Below are positions 7,837-17,477 of a stretch of 38,964 nucleotides of DNA, one piece after another. The notes beneath the pieces were generated by a model, which was not told the origin of the DNA, ran no database searches, and was given only the letters and a program-made list of their open reading frames with translations. Each line of letters starts with the position of its first letter. Position 1 is the first letter of the stretch. Both the position numbers and the translations under genes were made by a program. The stretch covers positions 1 to 38,964 of the forward strand of contig NZ_MAEL01000015.1 of assembly GCF_009933335.1 (NCBI RefSeq). Direction: 5' to 3'. The stretch is from Candidatus Enterococcus willemsii. GTDB lineage: Bacteria > Bacillota > Bacilli > Lactobacillales > Enterococcaceae.

Positions 7837-10065
7837 ATGCTTTGCCAAAATTGTGGAAAAAATGAAGCAACTATTCATTTATATGCAAATGTAGCCGGAC
7901 AAAGAAAACAAATTGATTATTGTCAAAGTTGTTATCAAAAAATCAAAGGACAAGGAAATCAAATGAGTGCCATGCAACAAGATCCGTTTGGTTTTGGTAG
8001 CTTAGATGATTTCTTCAGACAAATGTCTCAACAAATGCAACCAGGAAATTCAGCTTATAATCAAACACCACCTACACAAGCAGGTGGCAATCAAAATAAT
8101 TTTAACGGGCAACAACCACCTACCAATAATGGTCAACAAGGTATTTTAGGTGAATATGGAATAAATATTACACAACAAGCACGTGATGGTGAGATTGATC
8201 CTGTTGTCGGACGTGATTCAGAAATCAAACGGGTCATTGAAATTTTAAATCGCCGAACAAAAAACAATCCAGTATTGATCGGTGAACCCGGTGTTGGTAA
8301 AACAGCCGTTGTTGAAGGATTAGCACAAAAAATCGTTGACGGCGATGTCCCACAAAAATTATTAAACAAAGAAGTCATCCGTTTAGATGTTGCTTCTTTA
8401 GTGCAAGGTACAGGAATTCGTGGGCAATTTGAAGAACGAATGCAAAAATTAATTCATGAAATTACAGCTGCTGAAAATGTTATTCTTTTCATAGATGAAG
8501 TTCACGAAATCGTTGGTGCAGGAAATGCTGGCGAGGGCAACCTTGATGCTGGAAATATTTTAAAACCCGCATTAGCGCGTGGCGAATTACAAATGGTCGG
8601 TGCAACAACCTTAGCTGAATATCGTGTCATCGAAAAAGATGCTGCTTTAGAACGTCGTATGCAGCCTGTACGTGTCGATGAACCTTCTGTCGAAGAAACC
8701 ATTACCATTTTAAAAGGCTTGCAACCACGTTATGAAGACTATCATCATGTAAAATATACCGATGAAGCCATTCGTGCAGCTGCGGTCCTATCTAACCGTT
8801 ACGTTCAAGATCGCTTCTTACCTGACAAAGCTATTGATTTATTGGATGAAGCTGGTTCAAAAGAAAACTTAACAATTCAATTCGTTGATCCAAAAGTCAT
8901 CGATAAAAAATTAGCTGAAGCTCAACAACAAAAACAACAAGCATCTCAAGAAGAAGATTTTGAAAAAGCTGCTTACTATCGAGATCAAATCAATAAGTTC
9001 AAAAAAATGAAAGAACACCAAGTCAGTGATGAAGAAACACCAATCATTGATGAAAAAACAATGGAACAAATTGTGGAAGAACGTACAGGTATTCCAGTTG
9101 GTGAATTAAAAGAAAAAGAACAAACACAATTGAAAAATCTTGCGGATGATTTGAATGCTCACGTTATTGGACAGGAAGAAGCCATTAATAAAGTATCTAA
9201 AGCTATTCGCCGTAATCGTGTTGGTCTAAGCAAAAAGAATCGTCCGATTGGCTCATTCTTATTCGTAGGTCCAACAGGAGTCGGAAAAACAGAGCTTGCT
9301 AAACAATTAGCTTACGAAATGTTTGGCTCACAAGATTCAATGATTCGCTTTGACATGTCTGAATACATGGAAAAACACAGTATTTCGAAATTAATTGGTT
9401 CACCTCCTGGCTATGTTGGTTATGAAGAAGCGGGTCAATTAACAGAAAAAGTTCGCCGTAATCCATACAGCTTGATTCTATTGGATGAAATAGAAAAAGC
9501 CCATCCAGATGTCTTGCATATGTTCTTACAAATCTTGGACGATGGTCGGTTGACCGATGCTCAAGGTCGAACAGTGAGCTTCAAAGATACACTTATTATC
9601 ATGACAAGTAATGCTGGATCTGGTAAAACCGAAGCCAATGTCGGTTTTGGTGCCTCTCGCGAAGGAATTACCAAATCAATCTTGAATCAATTGCACAATT
9701 ACTTCACACCAGAATTCTTAAATCGTTTCGACGGTATTATTGAATTCCAACCATTAAGCAAAGAAAACTTATTAACAATTGTTTCCTTAATGCTTGATGA
9801 AGTCAATGATATGTTAGCAAATCAACATCTACACATTGACGTAACACAAGAAGTCAAAGAAAAGCTAGTTGAATTGGGATACAATCCTTCAATGGGCGCA
9901 CGTCCATTACGACGCACCATTCAAGAACAAATCGAAGATGGTATCGCAGAATTCTATTTAGATCATCCACAAATCACTCAGTTAGAAGCAACTATGCAAG
10001 ACGATAAAATTATTGTCCAAGCAGCGGATACAAGTGTTGTGGAGAATCCAGAACAAGAAAATTAA
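7837..10065 (+). CDS. clpE: ATP-dependent Clp protease ATPase subunit ClpE
   Basis: 742 aa Hsp100 unfoldase that feeds substrates to ClpP and, in Gram-positives, helps remove CtsR after stress. The N-terminal zinc finger (C3-x2-C6 and C29-x2-C32) is the ClpE hallmark. A Q/N/G-rich linker (about 45-105) follows. AAA module 1 has Walker A GEPGVGKT at 149-156 and Walker B VILFIDE near 215. A UVR-like coiled coil ([14 protein letters not shown]) lies between the modules. AAA module 2 has Walker A GPTGVGKT at 478-485 and [13 protein letters not shown]. Single gene with its own promoter and terminator. Confidence 0.97.
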   Translation: MLCQNCGKNEATIHLYANVAGQRKQIDYCQSCYQKIKGQGNQMSAMQQDPFGFGSLDDFFRQMSQQMQPGNSAYNQTPPTQAGGNQNNFNGQQPPTNNGQQGILGEYGINITQQARDGEIDPVVGRDSEIKRVIEILNRRTKNNPVLIGEPGVGKTAVVEGLAQKIVDGDVPQKLLNKEVIRLDVASLVQGTGIRGQFEERMQKLIHEITAAENVILFIDEVHEIVGAGNAGEGNLDAGNILKPALARGELQMVGATTLAEYRVIEKDAALERRMQPVRVDEPSVEETITILKGLQPRYEDYHHVKYTDEAIRAAAVLSNRYVQDRFLPDKAIDLLDEAGSKENLTIQFVDPKVIDKKLAEAQQQKQQASQEEDFEKAAYYRDQINKFKKMKEHQVSDEETPIIDEKTMEQIVEERTGIPVGELKEKEQTQLKNLADDLNAHVIGQEEAINKVSKAIRRNRVGLSKKNRPIGSFLFVGPTGVGKTELAKQLAYEMFGSQDSMIRFDMSEYMEKHSISKLIGSPPGYVGYEEAGQLTEKVRRNPYSLILLDEIEKAHPDVLHMFLQILDDGRLTDAQGRTVSFKDTLIIMTSNAGSGKTEANVGFGASREGITKSILNQLHNYFTPEFLNRFDGIIEFQPLSKENLLTIVSLMLDEVNDMLANQHLHIDVTQEVKEKLVELGYNPSMGARPLRRTIQEQIEDGIAEFYLDHPQITQLEATMQDDKIIVQAADTSVVENPEQEN

Positions 10066-10070
10066 AATTA

Positions 10071-10111
10071 AAAAAAACTGAGAGTTACGAATCGTGGCTC
10101 TCAGTTTTTTT
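10071..10111 (+). terminator. clpE terminator
   Basis: Arms 10071-10084 and 10098-10111 (core ACTGAGAG / CTCTCAGT) followed by seven T. Confidence 0.9.
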
Positions 10112-10132
10112 GCTCATTTCAAGTGCTATTTC

Positions 10133-10160
10133 TTTTCATTTTTCAAAAAAAATTTATAAT
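10133..10160 (+). promoter_or_regulatory. Promoter of the DUF1827 gene
   Basis: TATAAT at 10155-10160 with TTTTCA 16 bases upstream. Confidence 0.55.
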
Positions 10161-10195
10161 TAATAGTAGAAGATATAAATTGAGGGGTGAAAAAT

Positions 10196-10495
10196 ATGAA
10201 ATTAATCAATGTGACAAATAGCCACTCCAGATTAGTTTTACAGCAATTAGAAAACACTGATGCTGAAATGGTCAAGGTTTATACTGCAGGAGACACAACC
10301 GTCGTCTATACAGTAGCTCCACTTCACAATGAAATTTTAATGGTTAATAATAAACGAAATATTTTGCCACAAGAGATTGAAACAATTAAAGACTACTTCT
10401 TAAAAAAAAGTACAGCTAAATCATTAGACACAGCTAATATGTCCACAATCACTAATGATAATTTTGTGGAAATTTCAATTCCTAAAGCTATTTAA
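10196..10495 (+). CDS. DUF1827 family protein
   Basis: 99 aa small cytosolic protein with the KLINVTNSHSRLVLQQLENTDA opening typical of DUF1827 in lactobacilli, streptococci and enterococci, followed by VKVYTAGDTTVVYT. No function is known. The frame can start at GTG 10187, but GAGGGG ends there, so ATG 10196 is the likely start. It is monocistronic, between clpE and prfC, with its own terminator. Confidence 0.75.
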   Translation: MKLINVTNSHSRLVLQQLENTDAEMVKVYTAGDTTVVYTVAPLHNEILMVNNKRNILPQEIETIKDYFLKKSTAKSLDTANMSTITNDNFVEISIPKAI

Positions 10496-10502
10496 TTAAT
10501 TG

Positions 10503-10552
10503 AAAACACCGTAAAGCAAGTTAAGTAAGTTGACTTGTTCTATGGTGTTTTT
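10503..10552 (+). terminator. Terminator of the DUF1827 gene
   Basis: AAAACACC (10503-10510) pairs with GGTGTTTT (10544-10551), with a second pairing CAAGT/ACTTG inside, then a T run. Confidence 0.75.
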
Positions 10553-10590
10553 GATTTCCAAAAATAGAACTACTCGCTGTCTAGCTATAC

Positions 10591-10620
10591 AAAAAGCCCT
10601 CTTTCAACAAAAGAGGACTA
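10591..10620 (-). terminator. prfC terminator
   Basis: On the minus strand AGTCCTCTTT pairs with AAAGAGGGCT and is followed by TTTTT. Confidence 0.85.
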
Positions 10621-10635
10621 ATATACGTATCACTA

Positions 10636-12216
10636 TTACATCAACGTTTTCAACTTCACATCTGGATATTTATCCGCAAACCAACGTTCCGCAAATTGAT
10701 TTTCAAATAAGAATAATGGTTGGTCGAAACGGTCTTTGGCTAAGATGTTACGGCTTGAACTCATTTTTTCATCTAAATCTTCTGGTTCAATCCAACGAGC
10801 AATCTTATGGCCCATTGGTGTCATAATTACTTCTGAATTGTATTCATTTAACATCCGATGTTGGAATACTTCAAATTGTAGTTGACCGACTGCACCGATA
10901 ATATATTCATCAGTTAAATAGGTTTTATACAATTGGATAGCACCTTCTTGAACTAATTGATAAATACCTTTATGGAAAGATTTTTGTTTCATCACATTTT
11001 TAGCAGTGACTTTCATAAATAATTCTGGTGTAAATGATGGTAGCTCTTCGTAAGCTACTTTTAATTTTCCTTCATATAATGTATCGCCAATTTGATAATT
11101 CCCTGTATCATAAACCCCAATAATATCGCCAGCTACTGCTTCTTGTACATTTTCACGTGCATCAGCCATAAACTGTGTGACATTACTTAATTTCATTTTT
11201 TTACCTGTACGTTCAAGGGTTACATCCATTCCTCGTTCAAAAGTTCCTGAACAAATACGGACAAATGCAATACGGTCACGATGAGCGGGATTCATATTCG
11301 CTTGGATTTTAAAAACAAAGCCTGAAAACTCTTCTTCATACGGACTTACTGTTTGATCATCCATTGTTTTGTGACCATATGGTGCTGGTGCAAATTGTAA
11401 AAATGTTTCTAAGAATGTTTGGACACCAAAATTAGTTAAAGCTGAACCAAAGAAGACTGGTGTTTGATTCCCGTGTGCAATTTTTTCAGTATCAAATTCA
11501 TCGCCAGCTTCTTTTAACAATTCTACTTCTTCTAAAACTTGTGTATAGATACTTTTTTCTGTCAATGGATGGCTAGCAGGGATTTCTCCATTGTCATCTA
11601 ATGGAATTAAACGTTCACCGTCATAATTTTCTGGTCGATATAATTCTACTCGATTGTTATGAATATCATAAAGACCTTCCATTCCTTTCCCCATACCAAT
11701 TGGCCAGTTCATCGGATAAGATTCAATATCTAATAATTCCTCTAATTCTTCTAATAAATCTAATGGTTCACGGCCATCACGGTCTAATTTATTAATAAAT
11801 GTGAAAATCGGAATACCACGACGTTTAACAACTTGGAAAAGTTTTTTCGTCTGTGCTTCAATCCCTTTAGCACTATCAATAACCATCACGGCACTATCGA
11901 CAGCCATCAATGTTCGGTAGGTATCTTCTGAGAAATCCTCATGTCCTGGGGTATCCAAGATATTGACACGTTTCCCTTCGTAATCAAATTGCATGACAGA
12001 ACTCGTTACCGAAATCCCACGTTGTTTCTCAATTTCCATCCAGTCAGATTTAGCGAAATTGCCTGTTTTTTTCCCTTTAACTGTTCCTGCTTGGCGAATC
12101 GCACCACCAAATAGCAATAATTGCTCGGTAATTGTCGTTTTTCCGGCATCCGGATGGGAAATAATTGCAAATGAACGGCGACTATCTACTTGTTGTTTTA
12201 AATTTGGATTATTCAT
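10636..12216 (-). CDS. prfC: Peptide chain release factor 3
   Basis: 526 aa translational GTPase that recycles RF1/RF2 from the ribosome after peptide release. G motifs: SHPDAGKTT at 20-28, DTPGHEDF at 88-95, NKLD at 142-145. The effector-region RGISV is at 66-70. Domain II/III signatures ([25 protein letters not shown]) complete the RF3 architecture and separate it from EF-G and TetM. The start at 12216 is fixed by [23 protein letters not shown]. The nearest SD (AAAGGAG) is 27 bases upstream, unusually far, with a small inverted repeat in between. Own promoter and terminator. Confidence 0.96.
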   Translation of the reverse strand: MNNPNLKQQVDSRRSFAIISHPDAGKTTITEQLLLFGGAIRQAGTVKGKKTGNFAKSDWMEIEKQRGISVTSSVMQFDYEGKRVNILDTPGHEDFSEDTYRTLMAVDSAVMVIDSAKGIEAQTKKLFQVVKRRGIPIFTFINKLDRDGREPLDLLEELEELLDIESYPMNWPIGMGKGMEGLYDIHNNRVELYRPENYDGERLIPLDDNGEIPASHPLTEKSIYTQVLEEVELLKEAGDEFDTEKIAHGNQTPVFFGSALTNFGVQTFLETFLQFAPAPYGHKTMDDQTVSPYEEEFSGFVFKIQANMNPAHRDRIAFVRICSGTFERGMDVTLERTGKKMKLSNVTQFMADARENVQEAVAGDIIGVYDTGNYQIGDTLYEGKLKVAYEELPSFTPELFMKVTAKNVMKQKSFHKGIYQLVQEGAIQLYKTYLTDEYIIGAVGQLQFEVFQHRMLNEYNSEVIMTPMGHKIARWIEPEDLDEKMSSSRNILAKDRFDQPLFLFENQFAERWFADKYPDVKLKTLM

Positions 12217-12301
12217 TGTATGTGCACTATTAAAAAATAGTTACTCCTTTCAAACTCATGTTGAATACTTCATCGTATTCACGAACTTTTTTAGTATACC
12301 A
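12217..12301 (-). promoter_or_regulatory. prfC promoter and structured leader
   Basis: An extended -10 TGGTATACT on the minus strand (-10 at 12293-12298) is followed by a leader with two inverted repeats: GAATAC/GTATTC (12263-12268 / 12275-12280), and CTATT/AATAG lying between the AAAGGAG and the start codon. Folding the second would bring the SD to about 13 bases from ATG. Confidence 0.5.
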
Positions 12302-12317
12302 TGAATTGGTCAGTTGA

Positions 12318-12353
12318 AAAAGAGTCTGCAACCATCGCTGCAAACTCTTTTTT
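12318..12353 (-). terminator. Terminator of the seven-gene catabolic operon
   Basis: AAAAGAGT-C-TGCA and TGCA-A-ACTCTTTT form a stem with one internal mismatch; T run on the minus strand. Confidence 0.85.
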
Positions 12354-12359
12354 AATTTT

Positions 12360-13010
12360 TTATTTTAAATGAATAACTTCTTGATATCGTTGGTAATATT
12401 GTTGAGCTAAAACCGTCATTTTATCAAAATCACCATTTTTAGCGGGCGCTAATAAATTACCACCGACACCAACTGCAATGCTTCCTGCTTCAAACCATTC
12501 ATGTAGGTTTTCTAGACTGACGCCACCTGTAGGCATAATTTCTATTGTTGGCAATGGTCCACGGAAAGCTTTAATGGCGCTCGGTCCTGAAAGGTTCCCC
12601 GGAAATAACTTAATAATATCTGCACCATAACTCAATGCTGTCTTTATTTCAGTGATTGTCATACATCCAGGTAAATAAGGCACTTGATATAAATTGCATA
12701 ATTTTGCTGTCTCTTTGTCAAAGCACGGACTAACAATAAATTGAGCACCCGCACTAATTGCAATTCGAGCTGTGACAGCATCTAAAACGGTCCCCGCTCC
12801 AATCACAATTTCCGGATGATTTTGATACTGTTGTTGTAAGTCATAAATGACTGTTTCTGCTTGCGGAACAGTAAATGTGACTTCTATTCCTTGAATACCT
12901 CCTGCAAGAATTGCTTGACTACTTTTGATTGCTTCAGCAGAAGTTTCTCCTCGAATTACGGCTACAATACCTGCATGCGCGATTTTATTGAGTATTTCTA
13001 CTTTTTTCAT
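12360..13010 (-). CDS. eda: 2-dehydro-3-deoxy-phosphogluconate (KDPG) aldolase
   Basis: 216 aa class I aldolase of the Eda/KdgA family. It cleaves KDPG into pyruvate and glyceraldehyde 3-phosphate. The catalytic Glu is in GIEVTFTVP, the Schiff-base Lys is in IIKLFPG, and phosphate-binding loops are GAGTV and MPTGGV. ATG 13010 has GGAG 8 bases upstream and is preferred to the GTG at 13019 that overlaps the previous stop. Last gene of the operon; with KDG kinase upstream it completes the lower Entner-Doudoroff branch. Confidence 0.93.
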   Translation of the reverse strand: MKKVEILNKIAHAGIVAVIRGETSAEAIKSSQAILAGGIQGIEVTFTVPQAETVIYDLQQQYQNHPEIVIGAGTVLDAVTARIAISAGAQFIVSPCFDKETAKLCNLYQVPYLPGCMTITEIKTALSYGADIIKLFPGNLSGPSAIKAFRGPLPTIEIMPTGGVSLENLHEWFEAGSIAVGVGGNLLAPAKNGDFDKMTVLAQQYYQRYQEVIHLK

Positions 13011-13015
13011 CTCAT

Positions 13016-13552
13016 TCACTCCACATTCACATGTTCTTGTAAAGCATCAGCATTAGACGTCTCATCTCTCTGTGCCAATTTTAATGTTAAAATATCTAAA
13101 GTAATATGCACGGTTTGGTCGAATAAAGTTGATAACAATTGGATAGATTTTAACCCTGCACCTGTTTTCGTTGCTCCGGGGATAATAATCACTCGGTCAG
13201 CAAGTTTTGCTAACGGAGAAGATACATCACTTGTCAGCACAATCACATCTAAGCCTAGGTTTCTTGCAGTTTCTGTATCTGCTAAAATACCTTTCGTTGT
13301 CCCTGAACCAGAAATAGCTACCCAAGTGTCTCCTTTCTGAATAGATGGTGTAATGGTCTCTCCCATCACGTAGTCCTGATAACCAATGTGCATTAAACGC
13401 ATTGCAAATCCTTTTGCTTGAAAGCCACTACGACCAGCACCAGTTATAAAAATACGTTTTTCTTTTTTAAAAAAAGGTAACGCCGCTTCAATTTCTTCTT
13501 CGCTTACTAATTTCATTACTTCATTTATTTCATTCATAACTGACTGTATCAT
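13016..13552 (-). CDS. hxlB: 6-phospho-3-hexuloisomerase-like SIS-domain protein
   Basis: 178 aa single SIS domain. FITGAGRSGFQAKGFAMRLMHIG and GETITPSIQKGD are characteristic of 6-phospho-3-hexuloisomerase (PHI), which interconverts D-arabino-hex-3-ulose 6-phosphate and fructose 6-phosphate. AISGSGTTKG is the sugar-phosphate loop. AAGGAG lies 10 bases before the ATG at 13552, so the first 23 bases overlap the preceding HPS-like gene, indicating coupling. The PHI assignment is from family resemblance; the actual ketose phosphate is not proven. Confidence 0.85.
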   Translation of the reverse strand: MIQSVMNEINEVMKLVSEEEIEAALPFFKKEKRIFITGAGRSGFQAKGFAMRLMHIGYQDYVMGETITPSIQKGDTWVAISGSGTTKGILADTETARNLGLDVIVLTSDVSSPLAKLADRVIIIPGATKTGAGLKSIQLLSTLFDQTVHITLDILTLKLAQRDETSNADALQEHVNVE

Positions 13553-14177
13553 CGCTTTTAATCTCCTTCATAAATCGTTTAACTGCTTTATCTACGGAAG
13601 AAGCTTTTGTAATTTTTGAACCAACAATGACAACTTCCACTAAATCTTGTTGTGCTAGAGCAGTAGCTTGGCTTAAATCTATCCCGCCTGCAATAGCCAA
13701 ACGTTTAATTTGTGGAAATTTTTCATGAAACAAAGCTACACTTGAAATGGCATCTTGCTTTGTTTCTCTATCAACTGAATGATGTATCGCATAGATTGCT
13801 TCAGGAAAATCAAGTATTTGTTGGATTTTTTCATCTGGAATTTCCAATAGGTCAATCATCATCGTCTTATTGTATCGCTGGCTAACTTCATAACATGCTT
13901 GTAAGGTATCGTAGGAAGCTGCTCCCATTACCGTTATAATATCAGCACCAAATGTATATCCTTGATTAAATTCATATGCACCCTCATCTATTGTTTTACT
14001 ATCGACTAATAATGCACTCTTCTTTAAAACATGTCTTAATTTTTCAATTGCTACGTTGCCATAATCTTTAACTAAAGAAGTCCCCATCTCTACGATATCA
14101 ACACGTCCATCTAATTGCGATGCTAAAGCACAGGCTTCTTCTAAGGTCACTCGATCAATAGCGGCTTGTAATTTCAT
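13530..14177 (-). CDS. hxlA: 3-hexulose-6-phosphate synthase-like protein (OMP decarboxylase superfamily)
   Basis: 215 aa TIM barrel of the HPS/KGPDC branch. The metal and substrate motif D-x-K-x-x-D is present as VDSKTIDEG, the Glu in VEMGTS is kept, and AIAGGI and VIVGSKIT form the phosphate site. MMIDLLEI has Asp where HPS has Asp and 3-keto-L-gulonate-6-P decarboxylase has Glu. IHHSVD has Val where the decarboxylase needs Arg. Both favour an HPS-type aldol reaction over decarboxylation (from family knowledge, aligned by eye). The ATG overlaps the kdgK stop (ATGA). Pairing with a PHI-like gene supports the call. Confidence 0.8.
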   Translation of the reverse strand: MKLQAAIDRVTLEEACALASQLDGRVDIVEMGTSLVKDYGNVAIEKLRHVLKKSALLVDSKTIDEGAYEFNQGYTFGADIITVMGAASYDTLQACYEVSQRYNKTMMIDLLEIPDEKIQQILDFPEAIYAIHHSVDRETKQDAISSVALFHEKFPQIKRLAIAGGIDLSQATALAQQDLVEVVIVGSKITKASSVDKAVKRFMKEIKSDDTVSYE

Positions 14178-15139
14178 GATACGGACACCCCATTCTCTGC
14201 TAAAAATTTTGCTAATTCTTCAGGTGTTGGATAACCATCATTATCTCCAGGAGATTGTACTGCTAAAGCACCAATAGCATTTGCTCGAAGTACAGCAGCT
14301 TCTAAGTTTTCGCCCTCGATTAATGCCGTAATTAAACCAGCTGCAAAACCATCACCAGCTCCCACAGTATCAACTACTTCCTCTACATGAAATCCTGGAA
14401 CTGTAAATGAAGAACCGTCTTTTTGTTTCACATAAGCGCCTTCCGCACCTAATTTCACGACTACAGTTTTCGTTTTGGAACTATTATTTAAATAAAAATC
14501 AGCAATTTCTTCTGGTTGGCGACTTCCCATTAAGATTTCCCCTTCATTAATACCAGGTAAAATAATATCCGCATGTGTTGCCAACTCATTAATTGTCGTA
14601 ACCATTTCTTTTTGACTTGCCCAAAGTTGAGGGCGTAAATTAGGGTCAAATGTCGTTTGAATATTATTTTGCTCCAATAATTCAACAAAATAGCGAAAAG
14701 CTTTTAATGCTTCCATAGAAATCGCTGGGAAAATTCCTGATAAATGTGCCAATTTGACCTCAGAAAAATCAATGTTATCTAAATTTTTGACATTAAAATG
14801 GGAAGCAGCGGATCCTTTCCTAAAATAAAAGATACTAGGATCTCCTTGACTCACACGGTCTTTTAATTGAAAAGCGGTCCAATAATCTGCAGTCGTATCA
14901 ATATAATCAGTGCCAATCCGATTTTCATGGAGCTGATCGACAATAAATTCACCAAATGGGTCCTTCCCTAAGCGGGTAATATATTGCGTACTATGTCCCA
15001 ATCGAGAAACGCCAACAGTCACATTAACTTCTGCACCTGCTAAAAATTTTTGAAAATGGGCTGCTTCTTTTAAACTTTTATCAATTTCTTCTGATCCAAA
15101 TAAAGCGATAGGTTCGCCTATTGTTAAAAATTCACTCAT
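14174..15139 (-). CDS. kdgK: 2-dehydro-3-deoxygluconokinase (PfkB family)
   Basis: 321 aa ribokinase-fold sugar kinase. The N-terminal FLTIGEPIALF and GAEVNVTVGVSRLG are PfkB signature 1. YFRKGSAASH carries the Tyr/Arg pair seen in KDG kinases. DTVGAGDGFAAG is PfkB signature 2 with the catalytic Asp. It would phosphorylate 2-keto-3-deoxygluconate to KDPG, the substrate of the aldolase at the operon end. AAGGAG precedes the ATG at 15139, and the gene overlaps the HPS-like gene by 4 bases. Other 2-keto sugar acids are possible substrates. Confidence 0.87.
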   Translation of the reverse strand: MSEFLTIGEPIALFGSEEIDKSLKEAAHFQKFLAGAEVNVTVGVSRLGHSTQYITRLGKDPFGEFIVDQLHENRIGTDYIDTTADYWTAFQLKDRVSQGDPSIFYFRKGSAASHFNVKNLDNIDFSEVKLAHLSGIFPAISMEALKAFRYFVELLEQNNIQTTFDPNLRPQLWASQKEMVTTINELATHADIILPGINEGEILMGSRQPEEIADFYLNNSSKTKTVVVKLGAEGAYVKQKDGSSFTVPGFHVEEVVDTVGAGDGFAAGLITALIEGENLEAAVLRANAIGALAVQSPGDNDGYPTPEELAKFLAENGVSVS

Positions 15140-15172
15140 TCTTCATTCTCCTTCTCTTATAAGACGACTTAT

Positions 15173-16444
15173 TTATAATAGATATAATGCTGCAATTAAA
15201 TTCAAAACTGTAGCGCCCCACGCCCAAGGAATCCCTGTCGATAGGAAAGTTTTTGTATCTAATCGCGCATATTGAACTGCCCATAAGTTCCAAGATTGTG
15301 TAATACAAGCTGATACACCCATCATGGAAGGCACAACTAATAAACCATATAAAAAGTATTGATCAAATTTTCCTGTTCCAACTAAAACTGCTGCCGCTGC
15401 TGCCCCAGCACCATATAACATCAATGGTCCTCTGAAAAACGAAAGTGGTGCCAGAATCGCAATAATAATGACCATCACTAATTTGCTACTTGGAATAATT
15501 TGTTGGAATACCTCAGTAAAGCCTGACATCGCATGAACAGCAGCTGATTGGAACATCGTCAAAACAAATAACATGATTAATAAACCAGAAATATCACTAA
15601 TTGCATGTGTTGCTGTTTCATTCATCATTTTGACAAATCGTGGATACGATTTCATATTACCAGTCGCTAAAAAGGCAATAATTGTAGAAAGTAAAAGTGC
15701 CGGTACAGCATCCCATTTTGCAAAAATACTCAAAGCAACGGGTAATACTGGTAGTATATATGTCCAAATAGGTACTTCTTGAATGACCTCATCTGAATCT
15801 GATGCCACAATTTCTGGTGTACCATTCTTTATTTTTTTTGCATTGAAAATAATAAAGAGTAACACAATAATCATTTGTACAATCATCGCTACAAAGCCAA
15901 AACGTTGATAGTGCGCGTCCCAAGAAACTTCTGGGAAAAATACTTGAAATTGAACAAACAAAACGTTATTCACATACATCGCAGCCCCGATAGACATTGT
16001 AAACACACTGACAGCAATTGGCTTAGGTACACCAATGGAAAACATAATCGGAAATAAAATCACACCAACAGCAATCGCAGAACCAACACCATAAGAACTA
16101 GTGAAAATCAAAGCGATGACAAGGGCAATCAATACAGTGGCTAACACGGGATTTTTCTTCCCGACTTTTTCTGTGCGTCGGCTAATACTTCCAGCAATTC
16201 CTGTATCAACTAACACACGCCCGAACCATGATCCAAAAATGATATAGGATGCGGTCTTTCCATAATTCAATACTGGATCTGTAAAAATTTCTTTAATTGC
16301 TTGATTAAAAGGAACTAAACCAATAATTGTCCATAGAACAGCCATGATAAAAAATCCGACTGTTAAATTACCGCCTTTCATTGCATATAAAACAAATACA
16401 ACAAAAGTAATCGCTAACAAAATTCCTGTAATTGCTCCACCCAT
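15173..16444 (-). CDS. Permease of the ion-transporter (GntP/CitMHS-like) type, probable sugar-acid uptake
   Basis: 423 aa integral membrane protein with about 11-12 hydrophobic segments and no ATPase or PTS domains. The glycine-rich hairpins (IIFGSWFGRVLVDTGIAGSI, FTSSYGVGSAIAVG, LFFVRG-like LSFFRGPLMLYGAGAA) recall proton/carboxylate symporters of the ion-transporter superfamily. Being in an operon with KDG kinase and KDPG aldolase, it probably imports the sugar acid degraded by the operon. AGGAGG lies 7 bases before ATG. The substrate cannot be read from sequence, and the family call is by general resemblance. Confidence 0.7.
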   Translation of the reverse strand: MGGAITGILLAITFVVFVLYAMKGGNLTVGFFIMAVLWTIIGLVPFNQAIKEIFTDPVLNYGKTASYIIFGSWFGRVLVDTGIAGSISRRTEKVGKKNPVLATVLIALVIALIFTSSYGVGSAIAVGVILFPIMFSIGVPKPIAVSVFTMSIGAAMYVNNVLFVQFQVFFPEVSWDAHYQRFGFVAMIVQMIIVLLFIIFNAKKIKNGTPEIVASDSDEVIQEVPIWTYILPVLPVALSIFAKWDAVPALLLSTIIAFLATGNMKSYPRFVKMMNETATHAISDISGLLIMLFVLTMFQSAAVHAMSGFTEVFQQIIPSSKLVMVIIIAILAPLSFFRGPLMLYGAGAAAAAVLVGTGKFDQYFLYGLLVVPSMMGVSACITQSWNLWAVQYARLDTKTFLSTGIPWAWGATVLNLIAALYLL

Positions 16445-16455
16445 GTTATAGCCTC

Positions 16456-16698
16456 CTAATATTGATTTAATTCACTTAAAATTCGTTGGTACGCAGAGAT
16501 TGGTCGTTGGTGGTCTTCTTCAAAAAATGTATTTTCTAAATGATTGAAGCGTTGTGCTAAATAATAAGCAGTTAAATAGGCTGCCAAGGATTCTTTTGCA
16601 GCTTTTTCCATCTCAACTTTTTCTCCATTGTGTTGGAGACTATTCATAAATTGATAAGCAAATTTTTCTGGATCAATTTTTGTTTGATTTTCTACCAC
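16456..16698 (-). CDS. Small conserved-operon protein of unknown function (80 aa)
   Basis: 80 aa, mainly helical, soluble (KFAYQFMNSLQHNGE; ESLAAYLTAYYLAQRFN). It starts at GTG 16698, which shares one base with the upstream TAG and has GGAG 8 bases before it. An upstream in-frame GTG at 16707 is too close to the SD. It lies tightly between the epimerase and the permease. No family is recognised; it may be an accessory subunit of either. Confidence 0.65.
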   Translation of the reverse strand: MVENQTKIDPEKFAYQFMNSLQHNGEKVEMEKAAKESLAAYLTAYYLAQRFNHLENTFFEEDHQRPISAYQRILSELNQY

Positions 16699-17435
16699 TA
16701 CGACCACTCCTCTAATTTTTGTTTTGCTTGGAAAATTTCTTTGTTACTAGTTGTCGGATACTCAATCGCAACTGGTATATCCATTGGCAATTGTGATAAG
16801 ATTTTTCGCCACTCAATTTCGCCTTTATCTAAAGCAACTGCTTGGGGTTTACCGTCTTGATAGCACACATCTTTTACATGGATATAACGTACGTAATCAC
16901 CTAGTTTTTCTACAGCATCTTGTTCATTTTCTCCAACAAATCGCCAATTCCCTAAATCATAGACATAACCAATTGACAATTGTTTTTCACTAACCTTTTC
17001 CATAAATTGATAAATAGGTTGAATCGTTCCAGAGCCTTGTGTTTGATCATTTTCTACATTAATCTGAATACCATGATTCGTTAATTCTTCTAAATCATCG
17101 AGTGAAGAGCTCTCTTGGAAGTCACCGATATTCCACTTGATATGTCTAACACCCATCTCTTTTGCTTCTTCCAAGTAACTTTGTAAGCAATCATTGACTT
17201 TTCCTTCAACAAATACCTCATCAGGTACACTATAAAAAAGTTCGATACCTAAATCATTTGCTCGTTGCTGAATAACGTGTTTTTCTTGAGATAAATTTTT
17301 AAAATATTCTCTTCTAATCTCAACTTTTTCAAAACCTAAATCGCTTGCCTCTTGTAATAAATCAGCTTGTAATGCTCCATTTTCGATTTTTTCAGCAAAT
17401 ACTAATAAATTTAACACAATATTGTCTTTCTTCAT
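16698..17435 (-). CDS. Sugar phosphate isomerase/epimerase (xylose isomerase-like TIM barrel)
   Basis: 245 aa of the AP-endonuclease-2/xylose-isomerase-like superfamily. Barrel strands with metal-ligand candidates: Glu in KVEIRREY, Glu in INVENDQT, Asp in GYVYDLGNW, His in YIHVKDV, Glu in VAIEYP. Family members are metal-dependent ketose or sugar-acid epimerases/isomerases. As first gene of the operon it probably performs the entry isomerisation. ATG 17435 has AAAGGA 8 bases upstream; the GTG at 17441 is too near the SD. The substrate is unknown. Confidence 0.8.
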   Translation of the reverse strand: MKKDNIVLNLLVFAEKIENGALQADLLQEASDLGFEKVEIRREYFKNLSQEKHVIQQRANDLGIELFYSVPDEVFVEGKVNDCLQSYLEEAKEMGVRHIKWNIGDFQESSSLDDLEELTNHGIQINVENDQTQGSGTIQPIYQFMEKVSEKQLSIGYVYDLGNWRFVGENEQDAVEKLGDYVRYIHVKDVCYQDGKPQAVALDKGEIEWRKILSQLPMDIPVAIEYPTTSNKEIFQAKQKLEEWS

Positions 17436-17456
17436 AAACACTGTCCTTTCAATTAG

Positions 17457-17468
17457 TTAACCGGTTTC
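17457..17468. promoter_or_regulatory. LacI-type operator O1
   Basis: TTAACCGGTTTC, a dyad with the central CG typical of LacI-family sites, just downstream of the predicted transcription start. Centre 25 bp from O2. Confidence 0.7.
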
Positions 17469-17477
17469 TATAAACAA

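Noticed and set aside
8133-8708. Minus-strand open frames inside clpE
   Set aside because: Antisense to conserved AAA motifs; no start signals.
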